A stretch of 53,783 bases of DNA from the NCBI GenBank assembly GCA_024276935.1, contig JAJRWH010000011.1, positions 1 through 53,783 of the forward strand, given 5' to 3'. Under the pieces are notes generated by a model. That model searched no databases. It was given only the letters and a program-made list of their open reading frames with translations, and had not been told where the DNA came from. Source of the DNA: Deltaproteobacteria bacterium (GTDB taxonomy: Bacteria > Desulfobacterota > Desulfuromonadia > Desulfuromonadales > Geopsychrobacteraceae). This document shows, piece after piece, positions 21,467-31,255 of the stretch. The first letter of the stretch is position 1. Each line of letters opens with the position of its first letter. The position numbers and the translations under genes are program-made.

Positions 21467-24289
21467 TCAATCGTTTTCGTTCTTGTCAGACGTCAACACG
21501 GCCTGAACCATGGCCTGCAACTCATCGAGGATGAACGGCTTTGACAGGGTCGCGAAAACATCCAGCCCCTGTTGAGAACTCTCGGCAGCATCCGGCATCT
21601 TGCCGGTTACCACAATAGCGAGGGGACGCTTTTGCTTTTCGATCTGTTGCAACTGGCATAAAAAGTCGATGCCACTCATCTTCGGCATCTGGATGTCAAC
21701 CAGGACCAGATCGGCGCCCTCATTGCGGATGATATTCAATCCTTCTTCGCCATCATCGGTCGTCACGACTTCGTAACCCTGACTGGTCAGGGTTTGGCCG
21801 ATCAATTCACGCACATTCGGTTCATCATCGATCACTAGAATGCGCCCGCTGACCTCAGGATTGACAAAGAATTTCGGGTATTCAACCTGCGGCCCGACAG
21901 ATTCTTCACCGGTATCACGCAAAGGCAGATAAAGGGTAAAACTGCTGCCAAAATCAACCTGACTGTCAACCTCGATCCGCCCACTGTGATTTTTGGCGAT
22001 CGTATGACAGACGGCCAGCCCCAGACCGGCCCCCCTGACGGTTGCCTGCGGCGAATCGGACCGGGCATATTCCCCCTTGGTCGAAAAGAACGGGGTAAAG
22101 ATTTTTTTCAGATTTTCTTCCGGAATACCACAGCCGGTGTCCGAAACCTTGACCCAGGCTTGATCCTCACTGGTACCACTGGAAATGAAAATCTTCTTTT
22201 CCGGACACCCAATCAGTGCATGACGGGCATTAATCAGAAAATTGAGCACGACCTGGCCAACCTGGGCGCGGTCCATCAGAAACTTTGGTACCTCCCCGAA
22301 CGCGCACTTCAGATCAATGCCATCACTGACAAATTCACGTTCCACCAGGGCATAGCTTTCGCGAATTGTTGTATTCAGATCAGCACGGATCATGCGCGCA
22401 CTTTGGCGGCTTGAACAACTGAGCAGATTGGCCGTCAGATCACGAGCCCGCAAGGAAGAAACACGGATCGTATCAAAATAGGAACGGGCCTGATCGCTAA
22501 TATCATCAAGACGCCCCCCCAGTTCGGCATAACCCAGCACTCCGGTATGAATATTGTTGAACTCGTGAGCGACGCCACTGGCCAGAGTTCCTACTGCGGC
22601 CATCCGCTCGGAAAGAATCAGCATTTCTTCGGAGTGCTTGCGTTCGGTTATATCCTCGATCAACCCCTCAACATAACAGTTGGTCGAATCTCCCTTCCGG
22701 TTGCAGGAAAGGGAAACCCAGATTGGATCCTGCTGCCCGACCGGCTTGAGCTGCAAATCCCAATTGTGTACACTGCCGTGAACCTGGAGCGCTTCAAGAA
22801 GCTCCTTCCGATCATCCAGATTAAAGTAGAGTTCTACGACGTTATGCTTTTTAAGCTCGTCAACCGTACTGCAACCTGCCATCTGCGCAAAGGCACGATT
22901 GGCACTCAAGATCTCACCCTCATGCCCGATACGAAAAACACCGACATTGAGATTTTAGACCAAAGAGGCATATTGGTCTTCTTTGCGACGTAAACTCTCC
23001 TCCACCTGTTGGCGGCGTTTGCGTGATTGATCAAGCTGGGTCATCAGGTCATCAAAACGACGGGCGGTTTCGCTGATCTCACGAAACATCCCCTGCTGTA
23101 ATGACCGATCCTGAACGGCACTGAAATCACCTGCAGCAATATCTTCTGCATAGCGTCGCAGACCAATAACTGGCCGGGCAATCGAACGGGCAATGAACAG
23201 AATCAGAAAACTGGCCAGAACCGAAATGGCAAAGGTAATCAGATAATTGTTGATCTGATTCTGCTTGAGCGCTCCCAGATAGTCATTTTCAGGCATGTAC
23301 ATCCCGATAACCCAGGGCCACTGCGGATTGGGAAAGGGGGTAAACATCGCCTGGTAGGATTCACCGTCAAGTTCAAACTCGGCATATTCAGCCCGATTAA
23401 GTAAAATCTGACTGTTTTTATCCTGAGCAATCCCCAGTGCGCGGAAGGCTGCCCGGCAATACTTGTCACTGAACTCATCAATCTTGACCAGGCGCGAGCT
23501 GGTCAGTTTGCCCGCCTGACGAAACTTGATTTTATCGACATCATAGAAGGCAACAACATCCCGATTGCGGTTGAGCATAAAAGCTCGCCCGTTGGTTCCG
23601 ATACGTAATTTGGCAATAAAGGTCGACAGTTGATCGATTTCAATATCGACCCCGACGATCCCGCGTAACTGGCCATGGGCTGAATATGTTGGCCCGCTGA
23701 TCGTAATCCCCGGTTTTTGTGAGGTATAAAAGATGTAGGGATCGGTCCAGTAAATCCCGTCAGTTGCCATGGCCCCCTGATACCAGGGCCGGGTCCGAGG
23801 GTCATACTTATCCTGGGGATCATCCTCTTCAAAAACAAGATTCTGCTGCGCATCTCGCCAGACATAGTGGACCTTGCGCACACCATTTTCATGACTGATT
23901 ATTTTTGTTCTGGTCCCACCGGGAGAATGTTTGTCGTTGCGACTGACAAAAAAGAAGTTTCCATCGGGTGTCCCAAGGTAAATACCTGAAATATCAGGAT
24001 AAGTGACAAGCTGCTCCTGAAAATAATTTTCGAGTGCCTGACCGTTTTCCTGAACCAGAACCTGTGAGTGAAGTAAACGCTTGGTAAGCTGGGTTGCCCG
24101 CTGAGCTTTCCCCAGATAATTCTGACTCTGTTCCATGGCATAAGATGAAATATTCGCCATGATGACTCGGGCGTGATTTTCGAGAACTTTTTCAGAGGTT
24201 AGCTGTGAAGAGGTGGTGGTCACCAGAAAGGTTCCCCAGATAACCGCAAGGAAACTGAGAAAAAGGACCAGCCTGATTGAAATTTTCAT
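21467..24289 (-). pseudogene. dCache-HAMP-PAS hybrid histidine kinase with in-frame TAA
   Basis: Membrane sensor kinase of about 940 codons read as one gene. Order: N-terminal membrane helix (8-28), a periplasmic dCache ligand-binding domain (about 35-325; DPRTRPWYQGAM and a YFYTS-like core), a second membrane helix (about 345-367), HAMP (368-421), PAS (from about 440), HisKA with SGVAHEFNN (His 575), HATPase with SDTGCGIPE and GAGLGLAVCH, and a C-terminal receiver with LVDIQMPKMSG. A TAA at 22955-22957 (codon 445) falls at the very start of the PAS domain, between YASLV and NLNVGVFRIG. Family members have Glu there (LVENLNVG), so GAA to TAA is likely. As read, it gives a kinase-less sensor plus a possible separate soluble kinase from a downstream start. 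Partner regulator not visible. Confidence 0.88.
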
Positions 24290-24318
24290 ATCCCCCCCTT
24301 GGGTGAAAAGACCGGTTG

Positions 24319-24347
24319 ACTATAGGGGATAGACGTTTGACAGTCAA
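24319..24347 (-). promoter_or_regulatory. Strong sigma70 promoter of the hybrid kinase
   Basis: On the minus strand: TTGACT (24342-24347), 17-base spacer, TATAGT (24319-24324), close to consensus. It is embedded in an inverted repeat GGTTGACT/AGTCAACC (24314-24349), so it may also be an operator. The start codon is about 30 bases downstream, preceded by AAGGGGGG. Confidence 0.7.
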
Positions 24348-24380
24348 CCATGAGGACCACCGTAAAACCATTGAAACCAG

Positions 24381-24521
24381 CAGGATATTGAAAAAGGTTT
24401 ACGAGGGCGCGAGTGCAAGGAAAAAAATTGTCGAAAAAGCACAGTTTATACCCCATAAATGAGCATTTTGAGGCAATTTTTAACACCGCAATCGCAACGC
24501 AGACAGTTTTTCAACAGCCTG
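24381..24521. repeat. MITE-like dispersed repeat element, about 141 bp
   Basis: The outer ends are inverted: CAGGATATTGAAAAA at 24381-24395 and TTTTTCAACAGCCTG at 24507-24521 (12 of 15 positions match as inverted repeats). The right end abuts the yceF stop codon exactly. The CAGGCTGTTGAAAAA-type end is familiar from non-coding repeat families scattered in proteobacterial genomes; that link is from memory. Non-coding, AT-rich in the centre, no ORF. It could act as a transcript 3' end for yceF. Confidence 0.65.
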
Positions 24522-25106
24522 TCAGGCAAGTATTTCGACTCCGAACTGACTGAGCAGGGTGACAAGTTTTATCAGGGGCAAACCGATCAGAGCATTATAG
24601 TCATCACCCTCCATCTTTTCCATCAGGGCGATCCCCAGCCCCTCAATTTTGAACGCCCCTGCACACTCAAACGGCTTTTCACGTCTGACGTAATCAACCA
24701 CCTGCTCTTCACTCAAATCACGCAGGGTTACCGCAAAAGAAGAATAATCTGTCTGATGAGTGCCGCTGGCACTGTCGAACAAGGCAATCCCGGTATAAAA
24801 GGTATGGGTTCGCCCCGCCATCTGTTTGAGCTGGGCAATCGCGGCCTCTTCGCTGCCCGGCTTGCCAACCGCACGCCCGCGCTGATCGACGAAAACCTGA
24901 TCTGAACCGACAATCAGGGCATTGGGGTAACGCTCAGCAAGACTCTGGGCTTTTCCCAAAGAAAAATGGCGAACCAGCAACTCGGGAGCAACCGCCGGAT
25001 CAATCGTTTCTTTAAAAGGCGGTGCCGCTGCAATGAACGGCAACTGCAGCTGCCGCATCAACTGCAAACGATAATGACTGCTTGAAGCCAGAATCAGTTG
25101 GCGCAT
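24522..25106 (-). CDS. yceF: Maf-type nucleotide pyrophosphatase, YceF group, 194 aa
   Basis: House-cleaning enzyme that hydrolyses non-canonical NTPs; the YceF branch prefers 7-methyl-GTP. Seen: the start LILASSSHYRLQLMRQL (the usual SPR/SPW segment replaced by SHY), the catalytic VGSDQVF with its Asp, GKP, TFYTGIALF and CAGAFKIEGLGIALMEKMEG. It tracks E. coli YceF along its whole length. A GGGGAG site precedes the ATG. The stop codon touches the end of the repeat element at 24381-24521, so the 3' end may have been remodelled by it. Confidence 0.9.
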   Translation of the reverse strand: MRQLILASSSHYRLQLMRQLQLPFIAAAPPFKETIDPAVAPELLVRHFSLGKAQSLAERYPNALIVGSDQVFVDQRGRAVGKPGSEEAAIAQLKQMAGRTHTFYTGIALFDSASGTHQTDYSSFAVTLRDLSEEQVVDYVRREKPFECAGAFKIEGLGIALMEKMEGDDYNALIGLPLIKLVTLLSQFGVEILA

Positions 25107-25187
25107 GAATCTCCCCGAGGTAAAAGACTGCCCTTTTTTACCTCATGATCTGGCAAATTGCAATCGTCCCAAACGCAGGACAACGAG

Positions 25188-25616
25188 TCAGCAGGCGCTC
25201 ACCTGTCGCCAGATTACTTCGGGTTCACAAACCTGGTGATGGGGACGCTCGAAGCGCATCTCGTAACGTGATGGCATATCGATCGACTTTTGACTGGCAA
25301 GAACCTGTTGCCGCCAGCAACCTTGCGCCTGATCAAAGATCAGTTTTGTGTGAAAACTGAGATCTTCAAGCTTTTCTGCCAGAACCTGTTCCACCCGGCC
25401 CTGATCATAACGTTGACACAAAGCCTCGTCTCCACCATCCCAGATCGGCAGAATGCAAACCTGGGTTCGCTCACCAACCTGAGCCTCAAACCAGGCTTCG
25501 GCGCTCCCGTCACCAACGGTTCCACTCAGCTGAAAAGTCCCCTCAGTCTGCTCGATAGACGAGATATCAAAATAAAACGAAATGTCAGTCTCGGGAAAAT
25601 TGAAATGCGTCATCAT
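25188..25616 (-). CDS. Hypothetical protein, 142 aa
   Basis: I do not recognise a family. The protein is soluble, acidic and rich in aromatic residues, with no signal peptide, membrane segment or metal motif. The N-terminal part (FPETDISFYFDISSIEQTEG) alternates polar and hydrophobic residues like a beta sheet. The central part contains VCILPIWDGGDEALCQ. A GGAGAGG site lies upstream of a tandem ATG-ATG, either of which may be the start. It stands between the WYL regulator and yceF on the same strand with 79-81-base gaps. Confidence 0.55.
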   Translation of the reverse strand: MMTHFNFPETDISFYFDISSIEQTEGTFQLSGTVGDGSAEAWFEAQVGERTQVCILPIWDGGDEALCQRYDQGRVEQVLAEKLEDLSFHTKLIFDQAQGCWRQQVLASQKSIDMPSRYEMRFERPHHQVCEPEVIWRQVSAC

Positions 25617-25695
25617 CTTCTGGTCCTCTCCTTACCTGTTGGCAGAACGTCTTGGTGATTTTCAGCCTACACAGAGAGAATGACAGAATAAGACA

Positions 25696-26709
25696 CTAGC
25701 CTCGATCGGTTCCGGCAATCTTCAGGGTTTGTTGCAAATTCTGTAAAAATTTCTGCCGCAAACTTTTCGGCCCCAGAACCTGAACGTGGGGAATCAGAGA
25801 ACAAATCCAGGAGAGTATTTCAGTGTCACCTACGGCAGAAAACCTGAGTCTGACAGAACCATCAGGATACTCGTCAAGTTGCTGTCGGGGGTGCCAGATC
25901 CGCTCACGGATCAGATGCGCAATCGGGGCGTCAAACAGCAAATCAAGTTGCCGTTCAGGGCCTTCATCGATAAGGCCAAAGGCGCCACCTGTCAACTGAT
26001 CGGGAGAATAGTCATCAGGAACCTCAAAACGTTCGTCTGTTACACTGACCGATTCAATTCGATCAATCAAAAAAAGACGCAACGCCTTCCGGTTGTGGGC
26101 ATAGCCGCCCAGGTAGAGCGAACTGTTGTAGAACAGCAGGGTGTAGGGATCAAAGACATACTCACTGGCTTTGCGGCGGGCAGGAGCATAGGTAATCCGG
26201 CAACATTGCTGTTTAAGCAGAGCCTGTCGCAAGCTGGCCAGAATCTCACGTTGGCGGGTGTAGTCCCGATAGCCCTGAATTTTCGAGCTGCTCGCTTCGG
26301 CAATCCGCTCAAGATGCGCAACAGAACGCGGCGGCAATCCGGAACGTAAGCGGGCAAAGACGGCATCAAGATCATCCTGAAAGGGCGTTCCCTGTAAAAA
26401 CGAAAGCTGACCCCGGCACAGATAGAGAGTCATCAATTCTTCAAGGGTGAAGGTAATTGGCGGCAGCTGTTTGAATCCGGCAACAAAACGGTAAAGCACC
26501 TCACCAGTCGCCTGACGTTCTTTGATCAGCGGATACCCGGCTTCTTCAATTGCTGTCAGATCACGATAAACGGTGCGCCTTGTTACCTCACATTCCTCGA
26601 CCAGTTCTTCGACCGTTGCACCATAGCGGTGCTCAAGAATCCGGATCACATCGTGCAATCGCGCCGCCTGACTGTACTTTTTAGCCGGTTTCCCCGGTTT
26701 TCTAGCCAT
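25696..26709 (-). CDS. WYL-domain transcriptional regulator, 337 aa
   Basis: N-terminal winged helix-turn-helix (about residues 12-70; VEECEVTRRTVYRDLTAIEE as the recognition region), then a WYL domain (about 150-220; CCRITYAPARRKASEYVFDP and LYLGGYAHN) and a C-terminal WCX domain. WYL proteins bind nucleic acid or nucleotide ligands and often repress defence or DNA-damage genes; the ligand here is unknown. The ATG at 26707-26709 overlaps the 3' end of the MazG-like gene by 8 bases and has AGG five bases upstream. An open frame continues further upstream but carries no homology. Pairing with a nucleotide pyrophosphohydrolase hints at nucleotide-stress control. Confidence 0.85.
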   Translation of the reverse strand: MARKPGKPAKKYSQAARLHDVIRILEHRYGATVEELVEECEVTRRTVYRDLTAIEEAGYPLIKERQATGEVLYRFVAGFKQLPPITFTLEELMTLYLCRGQLSFLQGTPFQDDLDAVFARLRSGLPPRSVAHLERIAEASSSKIQGYRDYTRQREILASLRQALLKQQCCRITYAPARRKASEYVFDPYTLLFYNSSLYLGGYAHNRKALRLFLIDRIESVSVTDERFEVPDDYSPDQLTGGAFGLIDEGPERQLDLLFDAPIAHLIRERIWHPRQQLDEYPDGSVRLRFSAVGDTEILSWICSLIPHVQVLGPKSLRQKFLQNLQQTLKIAGTDRG

Positions 26710-27088
26710 CATCGCCTGCATTCTTCTGATAGTAGGTATATTTGTGTGATTTTCCCTGCACCTGATCTGCCGGGTATTTACGAATATTTTTCTCCATCTT
26801 GGCCAGAACGGTTTCGGCCAGATCCAGCTGTAAAAAGTTGGCCATCGACAGTGAATAGATGATGATGTCGGCCAGCTCTTCCCCAATATCCTTCAGAGCA
26901 TCGGCATCCAGAGTCTTTGATTGTTCAACGGTCAACCACTGAAAGTGCTCCATCAGTTCTGCCGCCTCAATCGCAATCGACATCGAAATATTCTTGGGAG
27001 TGTGCAACTGTTCCCAATCACGCTCGCGTACAAAATCAGCCATTTTCTGTTTCAGATCCTGCAAAGTGATCTGCGTATCACGACTCAT
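26702..27088 (-). CDS. MazG-like nucleotide pyrophosphohydrolase, 128 aa
   Basis: All-alpha NTP pyrophosphohydrolase of the RS21-C6/dCTPase-like branch. The metal-binding pattern is visible as EAAELMEHFQW (about residues 41-51) followed by EELADIIIYSL (about 70-80), i.e. ExxE...ExxxD. Such enzymes remove modified dNTPs such as 5-substituted dCTP, or lower nucleotide pools. GGAGAG precedes the ATG. It is translationally coupled to the WYL regulator downstream. The exact substrate is not deducible. Confidence 0.88.
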   Translation of the reverse strand: MSRDTQITLQDLKQKMADFVRERDWEQLHTPKNISMSIAIEAAELMEHFQWLTVEQSKTLDADALKDIGEELADIIIYSLSMANFLQLDLAETVLAKMEKNIRKYPADQVQGKSHKYTYYQKNAGDDG

Positions 27089-27161
27089 GACTCACTCTCC
27101 ACGGTAAAAGACAACTGCCGACAAAACACAAAGAATTGCAAAAGCGGCCTGCGGCCCAGGT

Positions 27162-27767
27162 TCAGGACGTAAAACCGTTCAGGTACGGGATCTCCGCCTG
27201 ACGCTGGCGGACCTGATCAAGACGGACCAGTAACTGCCGGGTTGCATCCCAGGTGCCACGCAAGAACATCTGACGAGCTCCGGAGGGGATCTGACAGCTA
27301 AAAGTCTGTTGACCGGCTTTCACCTGATTTGTTTCAAGATCAACATCAACCACCAACGAAGGATCTTCTTCAATCAATTGCTGAAGACAGTCAATCTCTG
27401 CTGCTGTCAGGCAGACACAAGGCACACCAAGCGCAAGATTGTTGTTAAAAAAGATTTCGGCAAAACTGGCACCAACCAGAGCCCGGATACCCCATTTTTG
27501 CAGGGACTGAGGCGCGTGTTCGCGCGATGAACCGCAACCAAAATTACTGCCGACAATCAGAATGGACGCACCTGCATAATCAGGGTTATCGAAGGGATGA
27601 AGCTTTCCCGCCGCTTTGAGTTGCTGACGATCATCAGCAAAAGCCTGCTCGCCCAGGCCATCAAAGGTTACACAACGGAGAAAACGTGCCGGGATAATCC
27701 GGTCGGTGTCGACATCGTTACCCCGAAGAGGAACCCCGCGACCGCTGACGTGGACAATGATACTCAT
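27162..27767 (-). CDS. leuD: 3-isopropylmalate dehydratase small subunit, 201 aa
   Basis: Swivelling-domain subunit of isopropylmalate isomerase in leucine synthesis. Seen: the [17 protein letters not shown] start, [17 protein letters not shown] (the conserved loop) and [19 protein letters not shown]. At about 200 residues it is the long, E. coli-like form rather than the roughly 165-residue type seen in many anaerobes. The ATG overlaps the leuC stop by 4 bases (ATGA). Confidence 0.95.
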   Translation of the reverse strand: MSIIVHVSGRGVPLRGNDVDTDRIIPARFLRCVTFDGLGEQAFADDRQQLKAAGKLHPFDNPDYAGASILIVGSNFGCGSSREHAPQSLQKWGIRALVGASFAEIFFNNNLALGVPCVCLTAAEIDCLQQLIEEDPSLVVDVDLETNQVKAGQQTFSCQIPSGARQMFLRGTWDATRQLLVRLDQVRQRQAEIPYLNGFTS

Positions 27768-29191
27768 GATATTTTCTCCTGGCGCAGCAGTGGCCGCGGA
27801 TCACTGATCTGCCCTTCAAGCGCCGTCAGTGCCGCCAACGCCGGTGACATCAACAGGGTTCGACCCGCTGGTGATCCCTGGCGACCTTTGAAGTTTCGAT
27901 TGCTGGTACTGGCACAGATTTGACGACCCTCGAGCCGATCTGGATTCATCGCCAGACACATGGAACACCCGGCATTGCGCCAGGCAAAACCATGCGCAAC
28001 AAAAACCTTGTCAAGCCCTTCAGCCTCGGCCTGAGCCTTGACCGCCTCACTACCCGGAACAATCAGAGCTTTGACCCGGGCGGGAACCCGGCCACCGTGC
28101 AAACGGCAGATCCGGGCCACTTCGCGCAGGTCACTGATCCGACCATTGGTACAACTGCCGATAAATACCACATCAATCGGTAACCCGAGCAATGATTGCC
28201 CCGGCTCAAGAGCCATGTACTGGTAGGCTTCGCGCACCAGATCCTGTTCTGAGTCAGGATAACTTTCAAGCTGCGGCAATGTCTCATCCAGCCCCAGGGC
28301 CTGTCCGGGAGTGATCCCCCAGGTCAGGGTCGGAGAAATCTCCTCGGCCCTGAATTTAACCAGGTCATCGTATTCAGCATCAGCGTCCGAAGCGATACTG
28401 CGCCACCAGGCCAGTGCTTTTTGCCAATGCGCCTCTTTGGGTGCAAACTCCCGATCTCGCAAATAGTCAAAGGTGGTCTGATCCGGATTGATATAACCAC
28501 AGCGCGCCCCACCCTCGATCGCCATATTGCAGATTGTCATCCGCGCTTCCATATCCAGCGCATCGATACAACTGCCAGCAAATTCGTAAGCATACCCGAC
28601 CCCTCCCTTGACCCCGAGGTGACGAATAATATGCAGGATAATATCTTTGGCATAAACACCGCTGGCCAGTGTTCCGTCAATTTCGATCCGCCTGACCTTA
28701 AGGGGATCCATTGCCAGGGTCTGGGTGGCCAAAACATCCCGCACCTGACTGGTGCCGATACCAAAAGCAACCGCACCAAAGGCCCCATGGGTCGCGGTAT
28801 GACTGTCACCACAGGCGATGGTCATACCGGGCTGGGTCAGCCCCAGCTCCGGAGCAATAATATGCACCACACCCTGACGACCACTGCCAAGATTATATAA
28901 GCGGATTTCGTTGCTGGCGGTATTTTGTTCCAGCTCCTTCAGCATCTCTTCGGCCAGGGGATCAACAAAAGGACGTCGTTGGTCGTCGGTCGGCACAATA
29001 TGGTCAACAGTGGCCAGAGTTTGCTGTGGACAGGCAACCTTGAGACCGGCCTTACGCAGCATCGCAAAGGCCTGCGGACTGGTGACCTCATGAATCAGGT
29101 GCAGGCCGATCAACAGCTGGGTCTGGCCGGTTTCAAGCTGAGAAACACGATGCTGCTGCCAGACCTTGTCGAACAGGGTTCGACGACTCAC
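27764..29191 (-). CDS. leuC: 3-isopropylmalate dehydratase large subunit, 475 aa
   Basis: Aconitase-family [4Fe-4S] subunit that interconverts 2- and 3-isopropylmalate. Seen: [41 protein letters not shown], the cluster-ligand regions [13 protein letters not shown] and [13 protein letters not shown], and [11 protein letters not shown]-like middle sequence. The length fits the bacterial, E. coli-type LeuC. The start is GTG, overlapping the ilvD stop as GTGA, so ilvD-leuC-leuD are translated as one coupled operon. Confidence 0.95.
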   Translation of the reverse strand: MSRRTLFDKVWQQHRVSQLETGQTQLLIGLHLIHEVTSPQAFAMLRKAGLKVACPQQTLATVDHIVPTDDQRRPFVDPLAEEMLKELEQNTASNEIRLYNLGSGRQGVVHIIAPELGLTQPGMTIACGDSHTATHGAFGAVAFGIGTSQVRDVLATQTLAMDPLKVRRIEIDGTLASGVYAKDIILHIIRHLGVKGGVGYAYEFAGSCIDALDMEARMTICNMAIEGGARCGYINPDQTTFDYLRDREFAPKEAHWQKALAWWRSIASDADAEYDDLVKFRAEEISPTLTWGITPGQALGLDETLPQLESYPDSEQDLVREAYQYMALEPGQSLLGLPIDVVFIGSCTNGRISDLREVARICRLHGGRVPARVKALIVPGSEAVKAQAEAEGLDKVFVAHGFAWRNAGCSMCLAMNPDRLEGRQICASTSNRNFKGRQGSPAGRTLLMSPALAALTALEGQISDPRPLLRQEKIS

Positions 29192-31056
29192 GTCTGTTCT
29201 CCAGCATTGCCCGACAGTGCCCGCAGATCGCGGACCGCCCCCCGATCGGCACTGGTCGCCATGGCAGCATAAACCTTGAGTGCGGTACTTACCTCACGCT
29301 GCCGGGAAAGCGGCTGCCAGGCAGCGGTTCCTTTGGCGAGCATCTTTTTGCGACGGTCGGCAAGTTGTTGATCACTGATATCAATTTGAATACTGCGCCG
29401 GGGAATATCGATCAGGATCTTGTCTCCCTCTTCGACCAGCCCAATTGCTCCCCCACTGGCTGCTTCAGGTGAAACATGGCCAATTGACAATCCTGAAGTC
29501 CCACCGGAAAAACGGCCATCTGTCACCAGCGCACAACGTTTACCCAGCCCTTTTGACTTGAGATAACTGGTTGGATAGAGCATTTCCTGCATCCCTGGCC
29601 CACCCTTGGGGCCTTCGTAGCGAATCAGCACCAGATCACCAGCCACCACATCATCAGCAAGAATCGCGTCAACGGCTTCTTCCTGACTTTCAAACACCCG
29701 CGCGCGCCCTTCAAAGCACAGAATCGACGCATCGACCCCGGCAGTCTTGACGATACAGCCATCGGGGGCGAGATTGCCATAAAGCACCGCCAGTCCACCA
29801 TCCTGACTGTATGCATGTTGGCGACTGCGGATACAGCCTTTTTCACGGTCAAGATCAAGGCTTTCCCACTGCCGATCCTGAGCAAAGGCCTCCAGCTGTG
29901 GCTGGCCACCGGGAGCAGCCAGATAGCGTTGCTGCGCCTCCGGGGAGCTGGTTTCGGCAATATCCCAGCGCTTCAGAGCCTCACCCAGGGTTGGTGCGTG
30001 AACCGTCGGTACCGAGGTATCCAGGAGACCGGCACGGGCCAGTTCACCAAGAATCGCAAACACCCCTCCGGCACGATGAACATCTTCCATATGGTAATCA
30101 GGCGTCGAGGGAGCCACCTTGCACAGATGCGGAACCTTGCGCGACAGGGTATCAATCTCCTGCATATCAAAGGCAGCACCGGCTTCCTGGGCCGCAGCCA
30201 ACAGATGCAGAACCGTATTGGTCGAACCTCCCATGGCAATATCGAGGCACATGGCATTACGAAAAGCGGCCAGGGTCGCAATACTGCGCGGCAACACCCG
30301 ATGGTCTTCCTCTTCATAATAGCTTTTGGTTATTTCAACAATCCGCCTTCCCGCCTCTTCAAAGAGGTCACGTCGCCGGGCATGGGTCGCCAGCAGCGAA
30401 CCATTCCCCGGCAGACTCAGACCCAGGGCTTCGGTCAGACAGTTCATCGAGTTGGCAGTAAACATCCCCGAACAGCTGCCACAGGTGGGGCAGGCAGACC
30501 GCTCGACCTCCAGACAGTCATCATCGCTGACCGCATCATCCACCGCCATGACCATCGCATCGACCAGATCGAGGCCCTGTTCCCCTGTTTCTGTTACCAG
30601 TTTTCCCGCTTCCATCGGCCCACCAGAAACGAAAATCGCCGGAATATTCAGCCGCAAAGCAGCATTGAGCATTCCCGGGGTGATCTTGTCACAGTTACTG
30701 ATACAGACCAGGGCATCGGCACAATGCGCATTGGCCATATATTCAACCGAGTCCGCAATAATTTCACGCGAAGGCAAACTGTAAAGCATGCCACCATGGC
30801 CCATGGCGATACCGTCATCAATCGCAATAGTATTGAATTCTTTTGCAATTCCTCCGGCCTTCTCAATTTCACGACAGACCAGCTGGCCAAGGTCTTTCAG
30901 ATGGACATGGCCTGGAACAAACTGGGTAAAACTGTTGACCACAGCAATAATCGGTTTGCCAAAATCGCCTTCTTTTACTCCGGTTGCCCGCCAGAGCGCA
31001 CGAGCTCCGGCCATATTACGGCCACTGGTGGTGGTTGCTGAACGGTACGGAATCAT
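29188..31056 (-). CDS. ilvD: Dihydroxy-acid dehydratase, 622 aa
   Basis: Fe-S dehydratase of valine, isoleucine and leucine synthesis. Seen: [40 protein letters not shown] (cluster Cys), [19 protein letters not shown] (second cluster region) and [20 protein letters not shown] near the C-terminus. Length is normal. AAGGGG precedes the ATG. First gene of the ilvD-leuC-leuD operon; no leader peptide or T-box was recognised in the 199-base upstream region. Divergent from the TrhA gene. Confidence 0.96.
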   Translation of the reverse strand: MIPYRSATTTSGRNMAGARALWRATGVKEGDFGKPIIAVVNSFTQFVPGHVHLKDLGQLVCREIEKAGGIAKEFNTIAIDDGIAMGHGGMLYSLPSREIIADSVEYMANAHCADALVCISNCDKITPGMLNAALRLNIPAIFVSGGPMEAGKLVTETGEQGLDLVDAMVMAVDDAVSDDDCLEVERSACPTCGSCSGMFTANSMNCLTEALGLSLPGNGSLLATHARRRDLFEEAGRRIVEITKSYYEEEDHRVLPRSIATLAAFRNAMCLDIAMGGSTNTVLHLLAAAQEAGAAFDMQEIDTLSRKVPHLCKVAPSTPDYHMEDVHRAGGVFAILGELARAGLLDTSVPTVHAPTLGEALKRWDIAETSSPEAQQRYLAAPGGQPQLEAFAQDRQWESLDLDREKGCIRSRQHAYSQDGGLAVLYGNLAPDGCIVKTAGVDASILCFEGRARVFESQEEAVDAILADDVVAGDLVLIRYEGPKGGPGMQEMLYPTSYLKSKGLGKRCALVTDGRFSGGTSGLSIGHVSPEAASGGAIGLVEEGDKILIDIPRRSIQIDISDQQLADRRKKMLAKGTAAWQPLSRQREVSTALKVYAAMATSADRGAVRDLRALSGNAGEQT

Positions 31057-31194
31057 GTTGGTCCCCTTGTACAGGATATAAAAAAGAATTGAGTCACCCC
31101 CCGAAGAAGCATTCGAGAGGAAAAAACATATTCGCTGAATATACCCCGAATCGGTCCGAAACGGAATGGTGCGGATAAAAACTTTTTGACCATC

Positions 31195-31220
31195 TTTACG
31201 TACACGTAAAAGTTACGTAA
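31195..31220. promoter_or_regulatory. Two adjacent ACGT-centred palindromes, candidate operator
   Basis: TTTACGT-AC-ACGTAAA (31195-31210) is a perfect inverted repeat, followed two bases on by the palindrome TTACGTAA (31213-31220). They sit between divergent ilvD and the TrhA gene, about 36 bases ahead of the latter. A tandem site for a dimeric repressor is plausible; the regulator is unknown. Confidence 0.5.
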
Positions 31221-31255
31221 AAACGTCCACACATAGACACCCGAAGGGATAAAGC

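Noticed and set aside
29815-31041. Long open frame antisense to ilvD
   Set aside because: The coding content is fully explained by ilvD; the translation has no recognisable motif.
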